This document shows positions 54,141-63,523 of a stretch of DNA of 64,000 nt, one piece after another. The stretch's first letter is position 1; each line of letters starts with the position of its first letter. Source of the DNA: UBA7359 sp041689615 (GTDB taxonomy: Bacteria > Pseudomonadota > Gammaproteobacteria > Eutrophobiales > Eutrophobiaceae); the NCBI GenBank assembly GCA_041689615.1, contig JBDNFW010000026.1, positions 62,001-126,000 of the forward strand, given 5' to 3'. The notes beneath the pieces were generated by a model that searched no databases, was not told the origin of the DNA, and saw nothing but the letters and a program-made list of their open reading frames with translations. A program made the position numbers and the translations under genes.

Positions 54141-55852
54141 AACTTTGATTCAATTAATTTTGATAGAACAAGAATGCGTTTATTTACAGGAACAGGATCG
54201 AATCTTGTAGAAGAATTATGTGACAGATCAATTGCCGTCTTATAATAATCCAGTGCTGTATCATATTGCCCCATCTGATCAAGGCTAATGGCTAAATTGT
54301 GTAAATAATCAGGATTAGTCGTATCCAGTCGATAGGCATCAAAAAATGCTTGCTGCGCGTTAGCCCACCTTTTTTGCTTTGCGTATAAATTGCCCAATGA
54401 GAAATACAAATAAGGAACATCGTCTTCTCGTTGTATTAACAATTTAATCGCACTCTCATCTTTTACTGGGTCGGCACTGTTTGATAAACCAATCAATGCA
54501 TTCATTGATATCGTATCTAACGGGTTTAATTCTAATAAATGAACATAATGAGAATAAGCGCTCTTTCTATCTTGATTACTGATAGCAATGGCAGCAAGGC
54601 CAAGATGTGCATCACGATTATCAGGGTCGTTTTTTAAAACATCTTCATAAATTGATGTCGCGGCATCATAATGACCCTCTTGATAAGCTTTGAATGCCTG
54701 ACTTACCATCACGTTATCTTCTTTTAACTTTTTACTCTTACTAATGTTAATTAATGATGCATCAACCTGAATATTTTCTGGAAACGATGCAATAGAATCT
54801 TCAGTATTTATTTCATCATCGATAGCTGCATCAACAATAATTGGTTCAATCACTTCTTCAAAAACAATATCGCTACTTGTCTTGCCTACCGATACTACTT
54901 CATCAGTTTTACTTTCACTGGATTCAGTTGTTACTACTACATCTGATGTTGTTATGCCTGCTTGTTCATCTACTTGCATAACCATATCTTGTTTTTCAAT
55001 AGTTTCTGTTGGCTGTTCGACTACATCTCCCACAACCTCAGTTTGCACTTCCTCAATTACAGGAGCTACTAATATAGCTGCAGAGTCAACGCCACTAGAC
55101 TCGATACCACGGGCAATTAACGGTGAAGGCAGGTTTCTGGAAACAGGAGTAATAGTAAAATAATAGAAAATAGCAAATGACCCCGCAGCTAATAATGCGA
55201 GCACAGCAAAAACACCCCATTTAAATGAGCTTTGTTTTTTGTTTGGTCTCCCTGCAGAAAAAACAGTTTTTGCTGCGACAGGAGTCGGTTGAAATTTACC
55301 ACCGCCAAGATCTTTTGCTAGTTGATCAGCAGTACCACCTGGTAAAGTTTCTTCATAAATATCTGTTTCTCGTTCATCTTCCTCAAACAAGGCACCATGG
55401 AAAGTATCATCGTACGGAGCAGAAGCACTTTCAGTACTTAATCCTTCTATAATAGTGGTATCGTTAAGATCGATAACTTTTTGAGTATCTTCAAATTTTT
55501 CCTGAGAATCATCTCTCTTAGAAATGGTATTTTCAAGCGTCAATTCTTCAGAAAAAACTTCAGACTGATCTACTGTAGGGACGTCTCTTTCATTAAGGTT
55601 ACTAGCAACTTGTGCTTCTTTAGTATTTTCAACTCTTTCAGCAAGAGAAAGTGGCTCAAGTGAGAATTGAGATGTGTCCGTATATTGTTCTGGAACAGCT
55701 TTTTCCTTTGCAACTGCTTGCTCTTGCTTATCATCTTCAATTTGATTTTCGCCCGATGTCTCGCGCGCCTCCATCTCTACTTCTTGGAGTCGCTTCGCTG
55801 CTCGCTTTTTTTCTTCTTCTGCCTTTTTCAAGGCATCCATCAAGAGACTCAA
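54137..55852 (-). CDS. mshN: MshN-like TPR protein
   Basis: A 571-residue protein. A short cytoplasmic N-terminus (MSLLMDALKKAEEEKKR) is typical of this family, so I keep the TTG start, which overlaps the mshL stop by 4 bases (TTGA); an ATG four codons later is the alternative. A long acidic region leads to a membrane helix at about 213-233, a low-complexity linker, and at least four TPR units in the last 190 residues (YDAATSIYEDVLKNDPDNRD, YAKQKRWANAQQAF). It is a probable pilus-assembly scaffold. Confidence 0.82.
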   Translation of the reverse strand: MSLLMDALKKAEEEKKRAAKRLQEVEMEARETSGENQIEDDKQEQAVAKEKAVPEQYTDTSQFSLEPLSLAERVENTKEAQVASNLNERDVPTVDQSEVFSEELTLENTISKRDDSQEKFEDTQKVIDLNDTTIIEGLSTESASAPYDDTFHGALFEEDERETDIYEETLPGGTADQLAKDLGGGKFQPTPVAAKTVFSAGRPNKKQSSFKWGVFAVLALLAAGSFAIFYYFTITPVSRNLPSPLIARGIESSGVDSAAILVAPVIEEVQTEVVGDVVEQPTETIEKQDMVMQVDEQAGITTSDVVVTTESSESKTDEVVSVGKTSSDIVFEEVIEPIIVDAAIDDEINTEDSIASFPENIQVDASLINISKSKKLKEDNVMVSQAFKAYQEGHYDAATSIYEDVLKNDPDNRDAHLGLAAIAISNQDRKSAYSHYVHLLELNPLDTISMNALIGLSNSADPVKDESAIKLLIQREDDVPYLYFSLGNLYAKQKRWANAQQAFFDAYRLDTTNPDYLHNLAISLDQMGQYDTALDYYKTAIDLSHNSSTRFDPVPVNKRILVLSKLIESKL

Positions 55853-57540
55853 AGCGAATCATCTCCTTTTTCCGATTTACTGCCTAAAGGACGATAACCG
55901 TTAGATATGTATTTTTTATATTCTTCTAAATCGCTTTCTATATCTGGGCTATTAATAATTACCGGTTTAATGAATATAACCAGTTCTTTTTTTGTATATT
56001 CTGCTCTAGTCGATTTAAAAATATTGCCAAAAAAATCTGCATTTTTAACACCGGGAAGACCAGCGTCGCTGTCCTTTATTTCATCTTCCATTAGTCCGCC
56101 TAGCACACCGATTTGCCCATCACTCATTCTCAGTACCGATTCCATTTCTCTAACGGCAATTTGAGGAATTTGATTTGTAACGGTCGTACCTCCTGCAGGA
56201 GTAAAAGTAGCGTTTGGATTCGGATCAGTAACGCCTTTTACAAATCGTGAGATTGTTGGTCTCACTACTAATGTTATTTCTCCATTAGAATCTATCTGTG
56301 GTGTTACTGACATAACTATACCAACGGGAACGGTTAAAGCCGTAGTATCGACTGATGTTGTCGCTGTCCCACCAACAAAAGTAGCAGGAACTACTTCAGC
56401 ATCAACTTCAAAATAAACCAGGTTTTCCACCACTTTCAGCAACGCCGTCTGATTATTCAAAACCATCATCTGCGGACTGGAGAGAATTTTAACGTCACCA
56501 AACTCATCTAATAAAGTCACTGTGTAGTCAATACTATCAGCATTAACATTAGCGTTAGTACCCACTATATTTTTTTCACTTAGGTCATTTTTAATCACTA
56601 AAGAACTGCCTGCTGTTGTAGCAAAACCTGCAAGCCCACCTGCAGTTGTTGATGCTATCGTAAACAATCCCGTGCTTATAGCATTCCAATCAATACCAGC
56701 CTGATATCTTTCGCTAAGTGTTACTTCAACAATAGTTGTCTGAATTAGCACTTGCCGTTTTGCACTAACTAGCACCTGATCAATAAAGGACTGTATTTGT
56801 TCATGTTGTGCTGCTGTCGCTCTAACAGTCAAAACACCTGACTCAGGGTTAGGAATGACGGTATTCGTAACCGGTATTTCTCCTCCAGATGCCGCAGATG
56901 TTTCATCTCCTAAAATCGCAGAGATATTTGTTACTAATCTTGACCAAAAATGGTGTTTCGATTCAGTGCTAACATCCGTCGTTGAACTATTTCCTGAACC
57001 ACCACCACTGGACTCGCCGCCTCCACTTGTAGAAGATATTTGTGTTGAGACCGTACTTGTACTAGTAGTATCTCTGGACAAATTTACATAATCAATTTTA
57101 TAAGTACGTAAAAATGGCGTGTCCTTTGAGATAAACAAATTGTTGCCTTCCTGTACATAACGTATATCTACCTGATTGGATATTCGTTTTAAAATCTGTG
57201 GCAGGGTTTGTTCAACCGCGTTAATCGTAACGACACCTTCAATTTCCGGATGGATATCAACATTCACTTTGGCGTCACGTGCCAGGGCAAATAATAATTC
57301 TTTTACCGGCACTTCGTTAACAACAACCGTATAGCGTTCTGGCGGGTCAACTGGCGTTGGTTCTGGTAGAACAGGTACTTGCTCAACAAGCTCAGGAATG
57401 TTTGAGTCTATTACTGAAGGTGATTCTTCAGCATTTATATGCCCTGTTGATGGCTCAAAAGGTTTAGGCTCAAGTTCAGCGCAGCCGAAAATGAACATCA
57501 TCACTGCAAACAAAATGATTTTTTTAATCATTATTAACAT
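55849..57540 (-). CDS. mshL: Outer-membrane secretin MshL
   Basis: A 563-residue secretin lipoprotein. The signal peptide ends in lipobox FGC. The start is the ATG at 57538-57540, chosen because GGGGG lies just upstream. An STN domain (PVKELLFALARDAKVNVDIH) and an N1-type domain follow. A Gly/Ser/Thr-rich insertion occupies about residues 165-195. The secretin core has VLIQTTIVEVTLSERYQAGIDW, VKILSSPQMMVLNNQTALLK and GVLGGLMEDE. It forms the outer-membrane pore for the pilus. Confidence 0.92.
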   Translation of the reverse strand: MLIMIKKIILFAVMMFIFGCAELEPKPFEPSTGHINAEESPSVIDSNIPELVEQVPVLPEPTPVDPPERYTVVVNEVPVKELLFALARDAKVNVDIHPEIEGVVTINAVEQTLPQILKRISNQVDIRYVQEGNNLFISKDTPFLRTYKIDYVNLSRDTTSTSTVSTQISSTSGGGESSGGGSGNSSTTDVSTESKHHFWSRLVTNISAILGDETSAASGGEIPVTNTVIPNPESGVLTVRATAAQHEQIQSFIDQVLVSAKRQVLIQTTIVEVTLSERYQAGIDWNAISTGLFTIASTTAGGLAGFATTAGSSLVIKNDLSEKNIVGTNANVNADSIDYTVTLLDEFGDVKILSSPQMMVLNNQTALLKVVENLVYFEVDAEVVPATFVGGTATTSVDTTALTVPVGIVMSVTPQIDSNGEITLVVRPTISRFVKGVTDPNPNATFTPAGGTTVTNQIPQIAVREMESVLRMSDGQIGVLGGLMEDEIKDSDAGLPGVKNADFFGNIFKSTRAEYTKKELVIFIKPVIINSPDIESDLEEYKKYISNGYRPLGSKSEKGDDSL

Positions 57541-57607
57541 TGCCCCCAAGTTTCAGCATTTGTATTTTATAAATCATTACATTAATTATCACAAAAAAGT
57601 TGCCACA

Positions 57608-59101
57608 TTATAGCTTTTTGTCGTCTTTCAATGGCCGATAAATAATTGTACTACAGAGCTTACAAGTAAGCTCATTCGCCATAGTTTTATAGTTAATAGC
57701 CGTTTCTGCAGGCAGAATAGCCAATTGATTCAACAATTCCATATCGTCTTCACCACGCTCACTTACTGCGTTTATCAAAGCCTGTATATCAAGCAAACCA
57801 CTTTCGCTCAACGTATCTTCAGTATTTGTCACTGCTACTGATATATTAACCGGCTTGTCGTCCGGATAGAAAAAAACATTCTGTAAAGTTGACTGCCATT
57901 GAGCCATTTCCAACTCGTCTGGCGCTGGTCGCGGAACTAACACTTCCGATTTCACATTATCAGTTTCGACGTTATAAGCAGCTTCACTTTCGAGGATTTC
58001 ATTAACTGAAGATAATACTGTATTTTCTTCTACCGACTTAGCAACCGTATCTACTTGGGATAGTTTCTCTTCACTTTCACGCACCTCTTTCACTAACATT
58101 AATGAGGTATTCGCAGACTTTGATAACTCGGCATTTTCAATTTTTGCCGTTGAACTATTTTGACCAATAAGATTTGCATCATTTAATGCAATAGATGAAG
58201 AATTCTTGCTAGACCAAGCCAACACTAAAGCAACAACTATAATGACTGAAAGACTAATTAAACCCCAACGAAAAACAGGAAATTCTTGCTTATCAACAAA
58301 TTCTGTTTCACGTGCCGCAAGTTTTACATGTTTTACAGAAACCGTGCTTTGATTATCTGCATAACTGGCTAATAAAGCTTTATCAGACAAAATATTAATT
58401 CGTCGCAATAAACCATTTGAATATTTTGAAATAGTTTTTATTGCTTTGTCACTAAATAATTCAACCGACCGATAACCACATGCTCGTAAACGTGAATTAA
58501 TATAATCCTTAACTTCATGAGGTTTAAACGGAGATAAATAAAAGCTATACGTAATCCTTTCTTTCAATTGTCTGATTTCAGGTTTGGAGATCATGACATC
58601 CAATTCTGGCTGACCAAAGATAACGATTTGCAGTAATTTATTTTGGGCTGTTTCCAGATTGCTTAGTAAGCGAATTTCTTCCAATGTCGCGATAGGCATG
58701 CTTTGCGCTTCTTCAACAAAGACAACAACCTGTTTATTTTCGGCATGTTGTTCCAGTAAATAATTCTGTAATGAATTCATTACTTTTAAACGACTGTCAT
58801 CTGGCTGCACTTTTAATTTAAGTTCGAAAGCAATCGCGTGCAAAATATTATCGGGAGAAAGACTCGGATTCGCTAAATAAACTATTTCAACATTGTCTGG
58901 TAATTCTTTTTCCAACATACGACAAAGAGTGGTTTTGCCACTACCCACTTCACCAACTAATTTGACAATACCTTCACCACTAACAATGGCATAAATAAGT
59001 GCATCTAGAATTGCACCGCGATCACCTCCAGGGAAAAATAAACTCGGATCAGGAGTTATTTTGAAGGGAGGTTGTTTTAAGCCAAAATATTCGTAGTACA
59101 T
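57608..59101 (-). CDS. mshM: MshM/ExeA-like AAA ATPase
   Basis: A 497-residue protein. The cytoplasmic AAA domain starts MYYEYFGLKQPPFKITPDPS, with Walker A GEVGSGKTTLCR and Walker B VVVFVEEAQ, and ends near residue 270. One membrane helix (WGLISLSVIIVVALVLAW, about 283-300) is followed by a periplasmic region with no peptidoglycan-binding domain that I can recognise. It resembles ExeA and MshM, which assist secretin assembly. It starts 16 bp after the end of the sigma-54 activator gene. Confidence 0.88.
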   Translation of the reverse strand: MYYEYFGLKQPPFKITPDPSLFFPGGDRGAILDALIYAIVSGEGIVKLVGEVGSGKTTLCRMLEKELPDNVEIVYLANPSLSPDNILHAIAFELKLKVQPDDSRLKVMNSLQNYLLEQHAENKQVVVFVEEAQSMPIATLEEIRLLSNLETAQNKLLQIVIFGQPELDVMISKPEIRQLKERITYSFYLSPFKPHEVKDYINSRLRACGYRSVELFSDKAIKTISKYSNGLLRRINILSDKALLASYADNQSTVSVKHVKLAARETEFVDKQEFPVFRWGLISLSVIIVVALVLAWSSKNSSSIALNDANLIGQNSSTAKIENAELSKSANTSLMLVKEVRESEEKLSQVDTVAKSVEENTVLSSVNEILESEAAYNVETDNVKSEVLVPRPAPDELEMAQWQSTLQNVFFYPDDKPVNISVAVTNTEDTLSESGLLDIQALINAVSERGEDDMELLNQLAILPAETAINYKTMANELTCKLCSTIIYRPLKDDKKL

Positions 59102-59117
59102 TAGTTTTACCGTTTGC

Positions 59118-60533
59118 TCATTCCGAGTTTGTCTCTATATTTAAGCGCTGTAATCTACTATATAGTGTAGTCCTATTTACACCTAACATACGTGCAGCTT
59201 TGCTCAAATTGCCATTACATTTCGCTAAAGCATGATTGATGTATTTTCTTTCCCACTCAGACATTTTGTCATCCAGTTGAAAACTTTTATCTTTCAATTC
59301 TTGCTTAACAAACTCGTCTTCATTAGCAACTTCAATCTGTTGTAGATCAAAATCGCTCTCTAATTCTGCCTGCAAATTTTGTACGGTTACCGTTTTACCG
59401 GCGTATTTTGCCGAGAGACGAATTGCGATATTTCGCAGCTCTCTGATATTACCCGGAAAGCTATATTGTTCTAGTACCGACTTGGCATCGTCTGCTAATT
59501 CAAATGGTGGATTTCCAGCCGCATACATTCCTCTAAAATACTCCATCAAAATCAACACATCATGTTCGCGTTCTCTCAATTCGGGAACGTGTATTGTCAA
59601 AACACAAAGTCGGTGATATAGGTCTTGTCGAAAGCCACCAGCACGTATCTCTTCTTTTAAGTCACGATTTGTCGCGGCGATAATTCTTGCTTTAGATAAA
59701 CGTGGTTTGGTTTCACCAATTCGATAAAACTCACCATTTTCTAAAACCCTCAACAATTTTGATTGTAATGGTAAAGGTAATTCACCAATTTCATCCAAAA
59801 ACAATGTTCCTTCGCCTGCTTCTTCAAAAAAACCGGCACGCTCAGTCGCGGCTCCAGTAAAAGCACCTTTTGTGTGACCAAACAACTGTGCTTCTAATAA
59901 TTCAGGTGTAAATGCAGCACAATTGATCGTCAGATAAGGCAGGTTAGAACGGTTACTTGAATGATGTAATTCTTCCGCAACAAGCTCTTTGCCGGTACCC
60001 GACTCGCCTTCAACAAGAACTGGAAAAGGTGTGTCGGCAAATTGCTGAATCAAATCACGTAATGTTTTTAGTGCCGTACTTTCACCGAGTAGTTTCGTTT
60101 CATTAAGCGCCAGTTCTTTTTCTGAAGACTCCGCCTGCAACATCGTCATTTGATATTCCAGTCTGGATCTCAATAAAGACATATCACAAGGCTTAGGAAT
60201 AAAATCGACAGCACCTAGAGTCAGCGCATGATGAATATTCACATCTTCATTCTGCCCCGACAAAACCAGAATCTTGAAGCTGTCATTCAATGACATTAGC
60301 TCTTCAATTAATTTGAAACCTTCTTCCGGCGAATGCGGTTTTGGTGGCAAGCCAAGATCAATTAAAGCGAGTGAAGGCTTGACCGATAAATCCTGAAGCA
60401 ATGACTTAACTTGCTTGCGAGATTCGGCTGTTATAACTTCAAAATCTTTTTGCAGAACGATAGAAAGTGCATCGACAATGATGGGATCATCGTCAACAAA
60501 TAATAATAAGGGCTTTTCTGCACTTACTGACAT
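59118..60533 (-). CDS. NtrC-family sigma-54 activating response regulator
   Basis: A 471-residue regulator in three parts: receiver (residues 8-125, acidic pair in FVDDDPIIV, phospho-acceptor Asp in LALIDLGLP), AAA+ domain (Walker A GESGTGKE, sigma-54 contact loop GAFTGA intact, Walker B EAGEGTLFLDEIGEL), and a Fis-type HTH (NLSKAARMLGVNRTTLYSRLQ). The start is the ATG at 60531-60533; a TTG 9 codons upstream is possible. It is the first gene of the pilus operon. Its likely kinase is at 44221. Confidence 0.93.
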   Translation of the reverse strand: MSVSAEKPLLLFVDDDPIIVDALSIVLQKDFEVITAESRKQVKSLLQDLSVKPSLALIDLGLPPKPHSPEEGFKLIEELMSLNDSFKILVLSGQNEDVNIHHALTLGAVDFIPKPCDMSLLRSRLEYQMTMLQAESSEKELALNETKLLGESTALKTLRDLIQQFADTPFPVLVEGESGTGKELVAEELHHSSNRSNLPYLTINCAAFTPELLEAQLFGHTKGAFTGAATERAGFFEEAGEGTLFLDEIGELPLPLQSKLLRVLENGEFYRIGETKPRLSKARIIAATNRDLKEEIRAGGFRQDLYHRLCVLTIHVPELREREHDVLILMEYFRGMYAAGNPPFELADDAKSVLEQYSFPGNIRELRNIAIRLSAKYAGKTVTVQNLQAELESDFDLQQIEVANEDEFVKQELKDKSFQLDDKMSEWERKYINHALAKCNGNLSKAARMLGVNRTTLYSRLQRLNIETNSE

Positions 60534-60699
60534 ATCTAATTTTTGAGAATTCGATGACAAAGCATTGATTCCTAAATACTTTCACGTGCAAACATACAGT
60601 CTTAATGGGACGACAGCAAGAACAATTGAAGCAATTTATAGGAAGAGAATGACAGGAAAATCGAGACGAAAAAATCAGACTTGTGTAAGGCAAATCTAT

Positions 60700-61569
60700 T
60701 TAGTCGTTAACTCTTTGATCTATACCAAGATTTTTCCAGATAGCGACACTCGCCGCGGCTTGATTCATTGAATAAAAATGTAAGCCTGGCGCACCGTTAG
60801 TAAGTAATTGCTCACATAGTTCGGTAGTAACATCAACACCAAATTTTCGAATCGAAACACGATCATCGCCAAATTCCTGTAGCCGCTTCAAAATCCAACG
60901 TGGAATTTCGGCTCCACAACCTTCAGAAAACCGAACTAATTGCGTACAACTGATAATCGGCATGATGCCCGCCACAATAGGAATATCGACACCTAATTTT
61001 TCACAACTATCGATAAAACGATAATAGGCAAACGGATTGTAAAAATACTGAGTTATTGCACTGTTAACACCGGCATCGACTTTCTTTTTAAAGTTTTCGA
61101 TATCTGATTGTGCATTCTTGGCCTGAGGATGAAACTCCGGATAAGCAGCAACTTCAATATGAAAATGATCGCCCGTTTCTTTTCTTATGAAATCAACTAA
61201 CTCATTCGCATAACGAAATTGACCATAACCTACAGAACCAGACGGTAGATCACCACGAAGCGCCACGATACGTTTAATGCCATTCTCGATGTACTTATCT
61301 AATATAGCTTTGATTTCATCGCTTTGACCACCAATACAGGAAATATGCGGAGCGGCTTCAATCCCTGTTTTATTATGAATATCCATGACTGTTTCAAACG
61401 TCATATCACGAGTACTACCACCTGCGCCAAAAGTTACAGAAAAAAAGTCTGGTTTCAACTTGGCCAATTCCGTTTGCGTCGTTTGTAATTTTCCTATTGC
61501 CTCAGGTGTTTTTGGCGGATAAAACTCAAAACTGAATTTAGGCGTATATTTTTTTTGTGATTCCATCAT
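60700..61569 (-). CDS. metF: Methylenetetrahydrofolate reductase
   Basis: FAD enzyme reducing 5,10-methylene-THF to 5-methyl-THF for methionine synthesis. The 289-residue product starts FSFEFYPPKTPEAI (catalytic Glu included), with VTFGAGGSTRD, ALRGDLP and the FAD-binding TQYFYNP. Two ATG codons open the gene. It lies after ahcY, so the methyl cycle genes metK, ahcY and metF are clustered in the same direction. Confidence 0.96.
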   Translation of the reverse strand: MMESQKKYTPKFSFEFYPPKTPEAIGKLQTTQTELAKLKPDFFSVTFGAGGSTRDMTFETVMDIHNKTGIEAAPHISCIGGQSDEIKAILDKYIENGIKRIVALRGDLPSGSVGYGQFRYANELVDFIRKETGDHFHIEVAAYPEFHPQAKNAQSDIENFKKKVDAGVNSAITQYFYNPFAYYRFIDSCEKLGVDIPIVAGIMPIISCTQLVRFSEGCGAEIPRWILKRLQEFGDDRVSIRKFGVDVTTELCEQLLTNGAPGLHFYSMNQAAASVAIWKNLGIDQRVND

Positions 61570-61575
61570 TAAATC

Positions 61576-61692
61576 CTACCTCTTTGCAATAATGCAGACA
61601 GATGAACCTGCCTCCATATTGATAAGAACGTTAAAATTGAAATATTTGTGTGAAGACGGTTGCTTTTGTACATCCATGTACTCGCGCGACAT
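61576..61692 (-). CDS. Possible 38-residue leader ORF before metF
   Basis: A short frame starting at the ATG at 61690-61692 with a strong AAGGAAGG ribosome site just upstream and ending with TAG 6 bp before metF. The product MSREYMDVQKQPSSHKYFNF and so on is basic and ends IIAKR. No family is recognised. It may be translationally coupled to metF, or only a chance frame in a leader. Confidence 0.4.
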   Translation of the reverse strand: MSREYMDVQKQPSSHKYFNFNVLINMEAGSSVCIIAKR

Positions 61693-61715
61693 AAGGCCTT
61701 CCTTGGTCAAAAAGC

Positions 61716-61774
61716 GCAACACTTTTGAGAAGCGGAATGTATATGTAATACATGAGCATCGGAAAAAGTGTTGC
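61716..61774 (-). promoter_or_regulatory. Long stem-loop in the ahcY-metF gap
   Basis: Perfect 11-bp arms GCAACACTTTT (61716-61726) and AAAAGTGTTGC (61764-61774) enclose an inner stem ATGTAT/ATACAT (61737-61753). There is no T-run, so it is not a standard terminator. It could be a processing site or an attenuator between the two genes. Confidence 0.5.
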
Positions 61775-61802
61775 AACGACGTATTCGTGCAAATAGGCAA
61801 TT

Positions 61803-63218
61803 TTAATATCGATAACGTTCTGGTTTGTATGGACCGTCTACCGTTACATTAATATAATCGGCTTGTTCCTTAGTAAGTTCTGTTAACTTCGCGCCAATTC
61901 TTCCTAAATGCAAACGAGCAACCTTTTCATCCAGATGCTTAGGTAATACGTATACATCTTTTCCATAGTTATCGCCTTTGGTAAACAACTCTATTTGAGC
62001 CAAGACTTGATTGGTAAAAGAGTTAGACATAACAAAACTAGGATGGCCTGTCGCACAACCCAAATTAACCAAACGTCCTTTAGCTAGAAGAATAATACGT
62101 TTGCCATCAGGGAAAATAACATGGTCAACTTGTGGCTTAATTTCTACCCACTCGTATTTTTCCAAACTCGCAACATCAATTTCGTTATCGAAGTGTCCGA
62201 TATTAGAAACGATAGCCTGATTTTTCATCTTAACCATATGATCATGTTGAATCACATTAAAGTTTCCGGTCGTGGTAACAAAAATATCTACCTGATCACA
62301 AACTTCATCCATTCTAACCACTCGATAACCTTCCATTGATGCCTGTAATGCACAAATAGGATCAATTTCAGTAACCCATACCGTTGCACCAAGACCACGC
62401 AATGATTGTGCACAACCTTTACCTACATCGCCGTAACCCAATACCAGACAGACTTTACCAGCAATCATGACGTCCGTAGCACGCTTGATACCGTCAACCA
62501 AAGACTCACGACAACCATAAAGATTATCGAATTTTGATTTAGTGACTGAGTCATTAACATTAATAGCAGGAAAAGGTAATTCACCTTTCTTTTGCATTTG
62601 ATATAGACGTTGAACACCGGTTGTTGTTTCTTCAGTAACACCTTGAATACAGGCCAAGGTACGTGAGTAAAAAGTCGCGTCTTCAGCCAGTTTCTTTTTG
62701 ATAGAAGCAAACAAAAATGTTTCTTCTTCTGAACCTGGTTTATCAAGAACAGAGATGTCGCTTTCTGCTTTGGTACCGAGGATCAAAAGCATGGTTGCAT
62801 CACCGCCATCATCTAGAATCATGTTTGGTGAACCACCATCAGACCATTTCATAATACGATGGGTATAATCCCAGTACTCTTCCAAGGTTTCGCCTTTATA
62901 AGCAAAGACAGGAACACTTTGATCAGCAATTGCAGCAGCAGCATGATCCTGAGTTGAATAAATATTGCAAGACACCCAACGTACTTCTGCGCCTAATGCA
63001 CGTAAGGTTTCAATCAGAACAGCAGTTTGAATGGTCATGTGTAATGAACCAGCTATACGAGCACCTTTTAAAGGTTGTTCTGCTGCGAATTCTTCACGAA
63101 TAGACATTAAACCTGGCATTTCGGTTTCAGCTATTCGAATTTCTTTGTGACCCCATTCTGCCAATGAAATATCAGCAACGTGGTAATCGGATGAGAGTGA
63201 TGTTTCAGCTACGCTCAT
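61803..63218 (-). CDS. ahcY: S-adenosylhomocysteinase
   Basis: NAD-dependent hydrolase turning S-adenosylhomocysteine into homocysteine and adenosine. At 471 residues it is full length. It has the N-terminal GARIAGSLHMTIQTAVLIETL, the NAD-binding loop VLGYGDVGKGCAQSLRG, and the C-terminal DGPYKPERYRY. The ribosome site AGGAG lies 7 nt before the ATG. It is preceded by an SAH riboswitch, so its own substrate should induce it. Confidence 0.97.
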   Translation of the reverse strand: MSVAETSLSSDYHVADISLAEWGHKEIRIAETEMPGLMSIREEFAAEQPLKGARIAGSLHMTIQTAVLIETLRALGAEVRWVSCNIYSTQDHAAAAIADQSVPVFAYKGETLEEYWDYTHRIMKWSDGGSPNMILDDGGDATMLLILGTKAESDISVLDKPGSEEETFLFASIKKKLAEDATFYSRTLACIQGVTEETTTGVQRLYQMQKKGELPFPAINVNDSVTKSKFDNLYGCRESLVDGIKRATDVMIAGKVCLVLGYGDVGKGCAQSLRGLGATVWVTEIDPICALQASMEGYRVVRMDEVCDQVDIFVTTTGNFNVIQHDHMVKMKNQAIVSNIGHFDNEIDVASLEKYEWVEIKPQVDHVIFPDGKRIILLAKGRLVNLGCATGHPSFVMSNSFTNQVLAQIELFTKGDNYGKDVYVLPKHLDEKVARLHLGRIGAKLTELTKEQADYINVTVDGPYKPERYRY

Positions 63219-63245
63219 GTTGTTCTCCTATAAATAACAAAATAA

Positions 63246-63326
63246 GCGAGCGTCGTTGTTCATTTTCCGTGTTTGTTCCAAGCCTAGCGGATATCTACTT
63301 CTATCCGTCGCAACGCTCCTCAGAAC
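63246..63326 (-). ncRNA. SAH riboswitch
   Basis: On the minus strand the leader reads CTGAGGAGCGTTGCGACGGAT, then ATCCGCTAGGCTTGGAAC, then ACGACGCTCGC. It matches the SAH riboswitch consensus: the CUGAG/CUUGG P1 stem with wobble pairs, an internal GGAT/ATCC stem, the GAGCGUUGCGACGG core, and a pseudoknot GAGCGU with ACGCUC near the ribosome site. It lies 27 bp upstream of ahcY, the class's standard target. Confidence 0.9.
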
Positions 63327-63348
63327 TACGGTTGTGTGAAGAAGCGGG

Positions 63349-63357
63349 AGTATAACA
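63349..63357 (-). promoter_or_regulatory. Extended -10 promoter upstream of the SAH riboswitch
   Basis: On the minus strand TGTTATACT is an extended -10 element (TG-N-TATACT). The predicted start is near 63342, about 16 bases before the riboswitch. The -35 region (ATGATC) is poor. The element spans the end of the 33-bp repeat array. Confidence 0.5.
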
Positions 63358-63449
63358 TGCCGTTCATTACAGATCATACATGGTATAACATGCCGTTCAT
63401 TACAGATCATACATGGTATAACATGCCGTTCATTACAGATCATACATGG
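63351..63449. repeat. Three tandem 33-bp repeats
   Basis: Three exact copies of a 33-bp unit at 63351-63383, 63384-63416 and 63417-63449, followed by the first bases of a fourth. They have no spacers, so this is not a CRISPR array. Each unit carries TGTTATAC on the minus strand. 33 bp is close to three helical turns and is divisible by three. Confidence 0.95.
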
Positions 63450-63523
63450 TATAAACTGACCCGCTTCAAGATTAAACTGTTAGCGTAAAAATTTAATAAA
63501 ACTTTAGGAAAAACCTCTACAAA

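Noticed and set aside
63228..63443. 71-residue frame with an 11-residue repeat (MICNERHVIPC) opposite the riboswitch region
   Set aside because: It arises because the 33-bp repeat keeps frame. It runs through the riboswitch and has no ribosome site.
63351..63449. Possible CRISPR array
   Set aside because: The 33-bp units are directly joined with no spacers, and no cas genes are present.
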